From Pseudomonadota bacterium (GTDB taxonomy: Bacteria > Pseudomonadota > Gammaproteobacteria > Xanthomonadales > Xanthomonadaceae): 19,942 bases of DNA. Location: NCBI GenBank assembly GCA_019348095.1, contig JAHWKC010000006.1, forward strand, positions 1-19,942, read 5' to 3'. Position numbers and translations under genes: made by a program. Position 1 is the first letter of the stretch; each line of letters begins with the position of its first letter. Positions 14,368-19,942 of the stretch are shown here, one piece after another. Under the pieces are notes generated by a model. It did not search any database. It saw nothing but the letters and a program-made list of their open reading frames with translations, and was not told the origin of the DNA.

Positions 14368-14431
14368 GGCGGGAATTGCTCCTTCTGCGGTTGCGTGGAT
14401 GGCAGTCTGGATGGGCCGGGTTGCATCGCGA

Positions 14432-15781
14432 TCATGGCCCTGCCCTGCCCTGGCGCGCTGGCGCGATCCGCCAGACGGTGTTGCCGACATCATCGGCCAC
14501 CAGCAGGGCGCCGTCCGCGGCGACTTCCAGGCCCACCGGGCGCCCGAGCGCGCCACCGTCGCTGTCCAAAAAGCCGGTCAACACTTCCTGCGGCAAGCCG
14601 ACGGGCCGCCCCGCGGCAAACGGCACGAACACGACTCGGTAGCCGCTCGGCGGACGCCGGTTCCAGGAGCCGCGCTGGGACACGAAGGCACCGCCGCGAT
14701 AGTGCTGCGGCAGCAGGTTGCCCCGATAGAACACCAAACCCATGCTGGAGGTATGCGGGCCGAGCGCGAAGGCCGGCTCGACCGCGGCTGCCACCAGTTC
14801 CGGGCGCTGCGGGTGCACGCGCGGATCGACGTGCTGTCCGAAGTAGCTGTACGGCCAGCCATAGAACTGCCCGCGCTCCAGCGGTGTCATGTAGTCGGGC
14901 ACCAAATCGCTGCCCAGTTCGTCGCGCTCGTTGACGGAGACCCACAGCGCGCCGGTGACCGGCTCGAACGCGAGCCCGTTCGGGTTGCGCAGGCCCGACG
15001 CGAACAGGTGCATCTCGCCGGTCTGCAAGTCGAGTTCGTGCACCGCGGCGCGACCGATCTCCTGCTCCATGCCGTATTCGGCGATATTGCTGTTGGAGCC
15101 GACCGTGACGAACAGCCGCTGCCCCGAGGCGTCGGCAACGACGTTGCGGGTCCAGTGACGGTTGATCGGGCCGGCTGGCAATTCCGCGACCTGCTCTCCC
15201 GGTGCCTCGATCCGCAGAACGCCCCGCCGGTATGGGAAGCGCACGACCGCATCGGTATTGGCCACGTACAGGCTGTCCCCTACCAGCGTCATGCCGAACG
15301 GCGAGTGCAACTGCTCGAGCAGCGCGCTGCGCACGTCGGCGATCCCATCGCCGTCGGTGTCGCGCAGCAGTGTGATGCGGTCTGCGCTCGGCAGGTTGGA
15401 CCCGGTGATCTTTTGCACGAGCCCCATCAACTTGCCCTTGAGTCCGGGCAATCCGCTCTCCTCGGGCGCCTGCGCCTCGGCCACCAGCACATCGCCGTTG
15501 GGCAGCACGTGCAGCCAGCGCGGGTGGTCCAGGCCGGATGCGAATGCATTGACCGCCAGGCCGTTCGCCGCCAACGGCGTGCGGCCTGGCGGCCAACGCT
15601 GCGCCGGTGCGATGTCGAAGACCGGGATCAGCCGGTCCTTCGGCGTCGGCAGCACCGGATCGGGGCCGCTGCCGGCAGCCACGCGGTAGCGCGCCTGTCC
15701 GAGGCACGCACTCAACGTGAACGCCGCCAGCAGCGCGAGAACGAATCGCCAGGTGGAAATCGCGGGACATTTGCAAAGCAT
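14432..15781 (-). CDS. PQQ-dependent sorbosone-dehydrogenase-like lipoprotein
   Basis: 449 aa. Six-bladed beta-propeller of the glucose/sorbosone dehydrogenase family; relatives use PQQ to oxidise sugars in the periplasm. The N-terminus (RFVLALLAAFTLSAC) is a lipoprotein signal with lipobox L-S-A-C26. Blade motifs include SGLDHPRWLHVLPNGDVLVAEAQ, DTDGDGIAD, SPFGMTLVGDSLYVANTDAVVRFPY, NPNGLAFEPVTGALWVSVNERDELG, DYMTPLERGQFYGWPYSYFGQHVDPRV and SQRGSWNRRPPSGYRVVFVPF. AGGAG at 15788-15792 is 6 bases before the ATG at 15781; ATG 15784 and GTG 15802 are alternatives. The true substrate and PQQ use are not shown by sequence. Confidence 0.88.
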   Translation of the reverse strand: MLCKCPAISTWRFVLALLAAFTLSACLGQARYRVAAGSGPDPVLPTPKDRLIPVFDIAPAQRWPPGRTPLAANGLAVNAFASGLDHPRWLHVLPNGDVLVAEAQAPEESGLPGLKGKLMGLVQKITGSNLPSADRITLLRDTDGDGIADVRSALLEQLHSPFGMTLVGDSLYVANTDAVVRFPYRRGVLRIEAPGEQVAELPAGPINRHWTRNVVADASGQRLFVTVGSNSNIAEYGMEQEIGRAAVHELDLQTGEMHLFASGLRNPNGLAFEPVTGALWVSVNERDELGSDLVPDYMTPLERGQFYGWPYSYFGQHVDPRVHPQRPELVAAAVEPAFALGPHTSSMGLVFYRGNLLPQHYRGGAFVSQRGSWNRRPPSGYRVVFVPFAAGRPVGLPQEVLTGFLDSDGGALGRPVGLEVAADGALLVADDVGNTVWRIAPARQGRAGP

Positions 15782-15784
15782 CAT

Positions 15785-16041
15785 CGACTCCTGCGGCAAC
15801 ACACTCGGCCACTCTGCCCTGTTGCCTCGACATGCTGGGCTTCGCGCCGCCAGAGCAAGGTGAAAGCTGCCGCGGCATCGATCGATGCAGAGGGTCGGCA
15901 GGAATCAATGGAAAAACAGCCTGCTGACCTCCGCTGCTTGGCTCCGTCCACGGTGCGGGTGCCAAGATGGTGGCGACGCAAGTGAGGCAGGCACATGGTC
16001 GCGTCCAGCGGGGCCGGGCGTGTTCTCATGCACCAAGTCGC
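15785..16041. other. Promoter-side gap of the sorbosone-dehydrogenase gene
   Basis: No credible gene on either strand. It carries a perfect 14-base palindrome GCATCGATCGATGC at 15875-15888, about 95 bases upstream of the sorbosone-dehydrogenase start, which could be an operator or chance. I see no confident -35/-10 pair. Confidence 0.35.
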
Positions 16042-16082
16042 TGTCGAGAACGCCGCCGTCTGAAACGACGGCGTTCTCGACA
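16042..16082 (-). terminator. Long bulged hairpin after the copper-protein gene
   Basis: TGTCGAGAAC pairs with GTTCTCGACA and GCCGTC with GACGGC around the loop TGAAAC, with one 3-base bulge (GCC) in one strand: 16 base pairs in 41 bases. It directly abuts the TGA of the four-helix protein gene. There is no T-run on the minus-strand side, so it may terminate weakly or protect the mRNA 3' end. Confidence 0.5.
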
Positions 16083-16412
16083 TCACGCGGCCATACGACG
16101 GCAGCTTTCCGCGCAGCGGCGGCACGCCTCGGCACAACGCCGGCAGTGTTCGCCCTGCTGCGCAGCGCACTGCTCGGCACACCAGTCACAGACCTTTGCG
16201 CAAAGTGCGCAGATCTCCTTGGCGAATGGACTGTTGCGCGCCATGGCATCGGCGCACAGGCGACAAATCGCTGCGCACTCGATGCAGCATGCCGGGCAAT
16301 CGTTCGTGGTTTACATGCCGACCATGTGGCTGAAGCAGTTGCCGCACTCGGTCGCACATTCGCTGCAGGCGGTGATGCAGTCCCGAACGGCATCGGTCAG
16401 ATGATGGCTCAT
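16083..16412 (-). pseudogene. Four-helix-bundle copper-binding protein (DUF326 type) with in-frame stop
   Basis: A 110-codon frame from ATG 16412 (AGGAG 8 bases upstream) to TGA 16083, broken by TAA at 16313-16311 (codon 34). It reads MSHHLTDAVRDCITACSECATECGNCFSHMVGM, stop, then TTNDCPACCIECAAICRLCADAMARN...KEICALCAKVCDWCAEQC, then CRRCAEACRRCAES. The CxxxC/CxxC cysteine ladder and length fit small cysteine-rich copper-storage-like proteins, which bind many Cu(I) ions. Serine (TCA) is expected where TAA stands, so one C-to-A change explains the lesion. All downstream cysteine motifs are intact, which argues for a recent mutation, a sequence error, or readthrough. It is the last gene of the metal operon. 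Confidence 0.8.
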
Positions 16413-16508
16413 GATGTTTCTCCTGCTTGGGTGCGGATGAAGATCGACGCATCCGCGGCGGCGCGCCCAGTCAAGATTTCGATCCATCCCCGTTGATGCG
16501 AACGCCGA

Positions 16509-16988
16509 TTAGCCCTGAGCGGGCAGAGGTTCGACGTTCTCCACCTGTACTTGCAGCGTATCGGCCGAGATCACGCCGGTCAGCTTCACGCGCTGCCCCG
16601 CCGTTGCATCGGTGCCGCTGCCAAGCGCCAGCGGATAGCGGGTCTTGCCGGCGATCAGCTGCGGCGTCGGCGCCAACGTCAATCGCCCTTCCAATTCGAC
16701 GTGCGCCTGCTTCGGCGTAAAGCCGTTGTCGATGATGACCTCGCGGATCTGCGCCATCGAGGTCACCGAGCCGGGCGCCAGCGTCACTTCCGCGTAGCCG
16801 TCGTTGAGACTGACTTTGACCGACTTCACGCCCGGCAGGCCTTTCAGGCCCTGTTCGATGCCGTAGGCGCAGGGGGCGCAGTCCATACCGAAGATGGTCT
16901 GCTTCGCGTGCAGCAGGCCTTGCGCGAGGGCGATGCCCGGTGCGCCGAGCAGGGCCAGGACAAGCATGGGCTTCAAAATAGTTTTCAT
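16509..16988 (-). CDS. Secreted heavy-metal-associated (MerP-like) protein, internal start
   Basis: 159 aa from the internal ATG at 16988, with AGGAG 7 bases upstream. Signal peptide MKTILKPMLVLALLGAPGIALA, then an HMA domain (~28-95) with GMDC37APC40, the GMxCxxC metal-binding loop, so a periplasmic carrier of Hg2+ or Cu+. Residues ~96-159 form an extra C-terminal beta-rich region (GRLTLAPTPQLIAGKTRYPLALGS...VENVEPLPAQG) that ordinary MerP (~91 aa) lacks. In the operon it is separated from the MerT-like gene by the outer-membrane-type gene and could hand metal to the MerT-like or MerC-like permeases. It shares its stop with the read-through ORF described separately. Confidence 0.82.
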   Translation of the reverse strand: MKTILKPMLVLALLGAPGIALAQGLLHAKQTIFGMDCAPCAYGIEQGLKGLPGVKSVKVSLNDGYAEVTLAPGSVTSMAQIREVIIDNGFTPKQAHVELEGRLTLAPTPQLIAGKTRYPLALGSGTDATAGQRVKLTGVISADTLQVQVENVEPLPAQG

Positions 16989-17846
16989 GATTTCGCTCCT
17001 GTAGAACCAGTAGGTAAAGACGAACTTGGCACGGTAGTCGGTGTCCGGCTGCAGGCCATTGAGCTGCTCGTCGACCGGCAGCAGTACGCCGGCCGATACG
17101 CCCCAGCGGCCGAACAGCCCCAGCACCGACGGGCCGGCGAGCACGCGCGTGCCGCCGGAGTTCTCCATCCTCATGCCGCCCACACGGTCGCGCTCGGCAT
17201 GCTCGGCGACCGCTTCCGCGAACAGGCGCCAATCGGGCTTGGGGTAGTCGCCGCGGAACACCGGCGGCCGCCAGCCGAAGACGGCCGTCGCGTAGGTCAG
17301 ATCGCCCTGTTCCACGCGGGCACGCCCCACGTCGTGCTGGACGCCGGCGCCGAGCCACCAGTACGTGGTGCGCGAGGCGAACCCGGTGACCACGGCCGCG
17401 TGCAGCGTCGGGCCGATATCCAGGTTCGAATTGCCCAGTTCGGCGCCATCGGCGACGCCGACCAGCAGGCTGCTCTCGCGCCGCATGCCAATTGCCGGTG
17501 CGTTGCGGTGGAAGCGCCACAGCATCGAGGCTTCGACCGCGTCCGGCGCGCCCATCATGGCGCCGCCGCGCGTGTTGGCCATGCCCACGTCTTGATCGCC
17601 CTGGTCGATCGGCGCCGTGAGCGTGAGCTGCAGGTCCTCGGTAATGCCGTAACCCAGCATCTCGCGTGCGCTCCAGGTGTCGCCTGCCTGCGTCTGGACG
17701 TGCATGAATCCGGTGTCGCTGCTCCATTGGCCCTGACCCAGCGTCGGCGTCGCCAGCCCAAAGATCGGTCCGTGGCCTTCAGCCTGCGCCGCCATCGGAA
17801 TGGCCAGCGCGAGTGCGGCCGCGAGTACCGGCTTTCTTTTATTCAT
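16509..17846 (-). CDS. Outer-membrane-type protein reading through into an HMA-domain protein
   Basis: 445 codons without a stop. Residues 1-286 are an exported protein: signal peptide MNKRKPVLAAALALAIPMAAQA, then alternating aromatic/polar strands such as DLQLTLTAPIDQGDQDVGM and RTTYWWLGAGVQHDVG, ending AKFVFTYWF, typical of beta-barrel proteins ending in an aromatic residue. Instead of a stop after YWF the next codon is TAC (17003-17001), and the frame runs R-S-E-I into the Met of the HMA protein. One base change in that codon would make TAA or TAG. A strong AGGAG (17000-16996) and the ATG at 16988 suggest the HMA protein is still made on its own. Function of the barrel unknown; probably metal export or uptake by context. 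Confidence 0.7.
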   Translation of the reverse strand: MNKRKPVLAAALALAIPMAAQAEGHGPIFGLATPTLGQGQWSSDTGFMHVQTQAGDTWSAREMLGYGITEDLQLTLTAPIDQGDQDVGMANTRGGAMMGAPDAVEASMLWRFHRNAPAIGMRRESSLLVGVADGAELGNSNLDIGPTLHAAVVTGFASRTTYWWLGAGVQHDVGRARVEQGDLTYATAVFGWRPPVFRGDYPKPDWRLFAEAVAEHAERDRVGGMRMENSGGTRVLAGPSVLGLFGRWGVSAGVLLPVDEQLNGLQPDTDYRAKFVFTYWFYRSEIMKTILKPMLVLALLGAPGIALAQGLLHAKQTIFGMDCAPCAYGIEQGLKGLPGVKSVKVSLNDGYAEVTLAPGSVTSMAQIREVIIDNGFTPKQAHVELEGRLTLAPTPQLIAGKTRYPLALGSGTDATAGQRVKLTGVISADTLQVQVENVEPLPAQG

Positions 17847-17860
17847 CTTTATCGTTGTCC

Positions 17861-18253
17861 TCAGGAGAATGCGAGTCGGAGCGGCAGCCACAGAAAGGCC
17901 ACGAAAGCCGCACCTACCCAAATCAGAACCGAGCCCAGCCACACCCGCCGCGACCAGCGGTCGGCACGCGCACAGGCCGCCGCAAGCACCGGGTCGCCTG
18001 GGCAACTGCGGCCGGCGCGGTACAGCGCCCAGCCCGCCAGCGCGAGCGTCAGTGCGGAGCCGGCGAACATCCAACCCTTGTACTGACTCAAGGTCACCAG
18101 CCACGGCGCGGTGGAGGTCATGGCAGCGACGACGCTGCCCATCCCCAAGGTCACCAGCAGCAGCGGCAATGCGCAGCACAGCAGCGTGCCCAGGGAAAAC
18201 AGCAGGGTCACGGCACTCAGCCCCTGTTTCCCGTGCGAGTTCGATAGCGACAT
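17861..18253 (-). CDS. MerT-like mercuric/metal transport membrane protein
   Basis: 130 aa with three hydrophobic helices. Vicinal C26-C27 lie in the first helix (LGTLLCCALPLLLVTLGMG), matching the CC pair of MerT, and a second cysteine pair C84/C94 lies in the loop after helix 2 (RSCPGDPVLAAACARA), matching MerT's cytoplasmic pair although wider spaced. MerT takes Hg2+ from MerP and passes it into the cytoplasm. It starts 9 bases after the MerC-like gene stop, and its stop lies 14 bases before the next gene start. The metal could also be another soft metal. Weak ribosome site, so translation is probably coupled. Confidence 0.78.
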   Translation of the reverse strand: MSLSNSHGKQGLSAVTLLFSLGTLLCCALPLLLVTLGMGSVVAAMTSTAPWLVTLSQYKGWMFAGSALTLALAGWALYRAGRSCPGDPVLAAACARADRWSRRVWLGSVLIWVGAAFVAFLWLPLRLAFS

Positions 18254-18262
18254 GGCGTTTTC

Positions 18263-19024
18263 TCAGGATGAAGGTCGGGAGGGCGGCCCGCGCGTGCGCG
18301 GTGCGCAGGCGCTGCAGGCACGGCTCGGATCCAGGCGCGGCCACACGTTCCATGCGGCGGCTACGGCGAGCGCAACCGCGCCTAACAGGGTGGCGGCAGC
18401 ATTGCCGATGACGAACTGGCCCAGCCAAAGCAACAGCGCCCCGACCACGCCGAGTGCCAGCGGCCCATAGCCGCGACGCATGCGTGCGCCCCAGGCCAAG
18501 GCTCCGAGCGCCAGCGCCAGCGCAATCGCGGACAACGGCAGCAGGTATTGCCGCTCCAGCAAGAAGCCCAGGCCGAGCGTACTCACGACACCGAGGTAGC
18601 CCGCCAGGCACAGCGGGCACGCGCCCACGGGCACCGCCGCCAAGCCAAGGCTGGGCGCCACGGCGAGGACACGAGGCCAGCGGCCACCGCCCTGCATCCC
18701 CGCTGGCGCACTTGCATTGGCGGCACTGCGCAGCGCCTGCACCAGCAATGCCACCGAAGGCACGCCGCTGGAGGTGTCGTCTTCGACATAGATCCGGCAG
18801 CCGTAGCCCGCGCCTGCGGGTGCGCTGGGGTCGATATCGCGACCGTTGACCCAGATGGTCGGCGATGGCAGGCCGCGGAACTCCTCCGGCGTCGCCGGAT
18901 CGGTCGTGTCCCACTCCAGCCAGTCGGGCGCGGCGCCGAGTTGCGCGAATGCGGCCACCAGGTTCGTGCGTGTCTGGGCGACGTTCGGGCAGCCGGGGTC
19001 ATAGATGAAATCCACGCCGCTCAT
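18263..19024 (-). CDS. Thioredoxin-like / MerC-like fusion membrane protein
   Basis: 253 aa. Residues 1-~100 look like a thioredoxin-fold domain (DFIYDPGC12PNVAQTRTNLVAAF... LPSPTIWVNGRDI...YGC76RIY) with single rather than paired cysteines. Residues ~120-230 carry four hydrophobic segments with VGAC136PLC139LAGYLGVVSTLGLGF, resembling MerC-type permeases, and C237-S-A-C240 near the C-terminus. A role in binding metal and moving it across the membrane is inferred from cysteines and neighbours. The ATG at 19024 overlaps the MerR TGA as ATGA. An in-frame upstream extension to 19090 lies inside merR and is rejected. Joined Trx-like and MerC-like halves are unusual to me. Confidence 0.72.
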   Translation of the reverse strand: MSGVDFIYDPGCPNVAQTRTNLVAAFAQLGAAPDWLEWDTTDPATPEEFRGLPSPTIWVNGRDIDPSAPAGAGYGCRIYVEDDTSSGVPSVALLVQALRSAANASAPAGMQGGGRWPRVLAVAPSLGLAAVPVGACPLCLAGYLGVVSTLGLGFLLERQYLLPLSAIALALALGALAWGARMRRGYGPLALGVVGALLLWLGQFVIGNAAATLLGAVALAVAAAWNVWPRLDPSRACSACAPRTRGPPSRPSS

Positions 19025-19725
19025 GCGTCGCTCTCGTGGCTGAGGTGATCGAGGATCGGGCAATCCGACACCGGCCCGCTGCCCTGGCAAGTCTCCACGA
19101 GCGACCGCAGCGCCTTGCGCATGCGTTGCAGGTCGCGGATGCGCTCCTCGATGTCGGCCACCTTGGCTGTGGCGCGACTGCGTACGTCGGCGCAGGTGAA
19201 CGAGGGGCTCACCCGTAAGTCGAGCAGCTCGCGGATCTCGTCGAGCGGGAACCCGAGCTCGCGGTAGAACAGCACCTGCTGGAGGCGGGCGAGGTCGTCC
19301 TCGTCGTAGAGGCGGTAGCCCGCGTCCGTCCGTCCGCTCGGCCGCACCAGCCCGATCTCGTCGTAGTGGTGCAGCGTCCGGACGGTGACGTTCGCGAGCT
19401 CCGCGGCCTCGTAGCGTGACCGCCCGAGGACGTGGATGACGACATCCTGCACGTCACCGTCGCGCAGACCGGCGTGGGTCGCGTGCACCGGTACGCGGAA
19501 CGCGGCGCTGTCGAAATGGAAGCGGATCGCGGAGAGCCGCGGCGGAACCGCCTTCGCGCGATCGACGCGCGCGACGAGCCGCGTACCGGCGTCTTCGCCG
19601 TCGACGAACGCGATCGCGCGAAACCCGTCCCACTTGGGCTCGTATGCCCAGCCTTCACCCTCGGGCAGGCTCGCACGCGGCCGCGCCAGCTGCGGCAGCA
19701 CCGGGGGCGTGAGCGGGAGCGACAC
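19021..19725 (-). CDS. MerR-family metal regulator in a chimeric ORF with a DNA-ligase-like N-terminus
   Basis: 234 codons from GTG 19725. Residues ~97-234 are a MerR protein: HTH/wing YEAAELANVTVRTLHHYDEIGLVRPSGRTDAGYRLYDEDDL, then a dimer helix and metal loop with C178, C213, C222. The 35/9 spacing is exactly that of mercury MerR (C82/C117/C126) and lead PbrR. The HTH half looks like actinobacterial TipA-type MerR, the C-terminal half like proteobacterial MerR; the join is near L170 (about 19219), where codon use also changes. Residues 1-45 look like a DNA ligase. The likely true start is GTG 19452, giving 143 aa, the normal MerR length. It should control the operon downstream, overlapping its first gene. 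Confidence 0.72.
   Translation of the reverse strand: MSLPLTPPVLPQLARPRASLPEGEGWAYEPKWDGFRAIAFVDGEDAGTRLVARVDRAKAVPPRLSAIRFHFDSAAFRVPVHATHAGLRDGDVQDVVIHVLGRSRYEAAELANVTVRTLHHYDEIGLVRPSGRTDAGYRLYDEDDLARLQQVLFYRELGFPLDEIRELLDLRVSPSFTCADVRSRATAKVADIEERIRDLQRMRKALRSLVETCQGSGPVSDCPILDHLSHESDA
19591..19725 (-). pseudogene. N-terminal fragment of an ATP-dependent DNA ligase (LigD-like)
   Basis: From GTG 19725 the first 45 residues read PPVLPQLARPRASLPEGEGWAYEPKWDGFRAIAF, with ligase motif I K31-W-D-G34-F-R holding the adenylated lysine; the opening matches actinobacterial ATP-dependent ligases. After about VDGED the sequence no longer resembles a ligase, so only the first ~10% of such a protein is present, joined in frame to sequence leading into merR. 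Residues 46-95 are of unknown origin. Confidence 0.65.
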
Positions 19726-19942
19726 GCGCAGAACCTACCGCCGGGCGAGCGACCCGGGTACCGCGTGCCTGCAGCGCCACGACCGCCGCGAGGACGAGCA
19801 CGCCGCCGAGCACCTGCAGCGGCCCCAGCGCCTCGGCGTAGATCGCCACCGCCAGCGCGACCGTCACGACCGGCTCGACGGTCGACAGGATCGAGGCCGT
19901 CGCCGCGCCGAGGCGCTCCATGCCCAGCATGAGAGTGACGAT
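19655..19942 (-). CDS. EamA/DMT-family transporter, C-terminal part
   Basis: Open from the window edge (it starts beyond 19942). MERLGAATASILSTVEPVVTVALAVAIYAEALGPLQVLGGVLVLAAVVALQAR holds the last helices of an EamA drug/metabolite transporter, including the typical ERLG-ATASILSTVEPVVT and GE-like-LGPLQ-GG stretch. After about residue 60 the frame continues as a low-complexity Ala/Arg/Pro tail that overlaps the ligase start, so the normal stop may have been lost by a small shift near 19735-19740. The substrate is unknown. The strongest resemblance is to actinobacterial proteins. Confidence 0.7.
   Translation of the reverse strand: MVTLMLGMERLGAATASILSTVEPVVTVALAVAIYAEALGPLQVLGGVLVLAAVVALQARGTRVARPAVGSARVAPAHAPGAAAAGAAACEPARG

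Noticed and set aside
14490..15965. 491-aa minus-strand ORF overlapping the sorbosone-dehydrogenase gene
   Set aside because: Frame-shifted shadow with Arg/Gly/Ala bias; the propeller motifs are in the other frame.
15885..16496. 203-aa plus-strand ORF over the copper-protein gene
   Set aside because: Opposite-strand shadow; the cysteine ladder, ribosome site and terminator hairpin fit the minus strand.
17847..18914. First 356 codons of the 801-codon minus-strand ORF
   Set aside because: Out-of-frame reading of the MerC-like and MerT-like genes; real coding in that frame begins at MNKRK (17846).
1..19942. CRISPR array, tRNA, rRNA or complete insertion sequence
   Set aside because: No regularly spaced repeats, cloverleaf sequences, rRNA motifs or transposase ORFs were seen by eye.

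Overview
The window is high-GC DNA (roughly two-thirds G+C by eye) with short intergenic gaps and many ATGA-type overlaps. Gene content suggests a proteobacterium, most likely of the Xanthomonadaceae/Lysobacteraceae type: an arsenosugar operon, a DksA-like zinc-finger protein, a YfcG-type glutathione transferase, and a XerC/XerD site whose left half (TTCGCATAAT) resembles Xanthomonas dif/att cores. This assignment is an inference. The last ~720 bases (about 19220-19942) look different in base use and protein family, more like an actinobacterium.

Layout. (1) 1-4216, plus strand: arsenic operon with the tail of a DUF547-type protein, ArsM methyltransferase, a TIGR04282-type glycosyltransferase, radical-SAM ArsS, an AhpD/peroxidase-like CxxC protein and an LMW-phosphatase-type arsenate reductase. 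Together they fit arsenosugar biosynthesis: arsenate reduction, methylation by ArsM, radical-SAM transfer of an adenosyl-derived group, then glycosyl transfer. A 58-codon ORF sits tightly between arsM and the glycosyltransferase. (2) 4217-6936: a small membrane protein broken by a one-base frameshift, a 400-base gene-free stretch full of inverted repeats, a DksA/TraR-type protein and an MFS transporter. (3) 7137-10868: GH15 glucanase/trehalase-like enzyme and a glucose-dehydrogenase-like SDR, overlapping on the minus strand, divergent from an isochorismatase-DUF2171 fusion. A decayed second copy of the GH15 3' end lies at 11105-11221. (4) 11310-13594, likely accessory: a divergent ZIP-like transporter between two 40-base direct repeats, an XRE antitoxin/AbiEii-like nucleotidyltransferase pair with a clear promoter and twin operators, and a dif-like XerC/XerD site. 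(5) 13660-15781, minus strand: lipoprotein sorbosone-dehydrogenase-like protein followed by a YfcG-type GST. (6) 16083-19452, minus strand: a mercury/soft-metal operon reading MerR, thioredoxin-like/MerC-like fusion, MerT-like protein, outer-membrane-type protein, HMA (MerP-like) protein and a four-helix cysteine-rich copper protein. No merA is present. The outer-membrane gene has lost its stop and runs into the HMA gene, and the copper-protein gene has an in-frame TAA. (7) 19220-19942: the MerR DNA-binding half, a DNA-ligase N-terminus and an EamA transporter tail, forming a mosaic that is either a horizontal junction or an assembly chimera.

The most notable points are the chimeric MerR with an intact C-x34-C-x8-C metal triad, the dif-like site next to a toxin-antitoxin pair with a probably leaderless antitoxin mRNA, the GH15 3'-end duplication, the repeat-flanked ZIP gene, and the paired stop-loss and stop-gain lesions in the metal operon. 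No tRNA, rRNA, CRISPR array or complete insertion sequence was seen.
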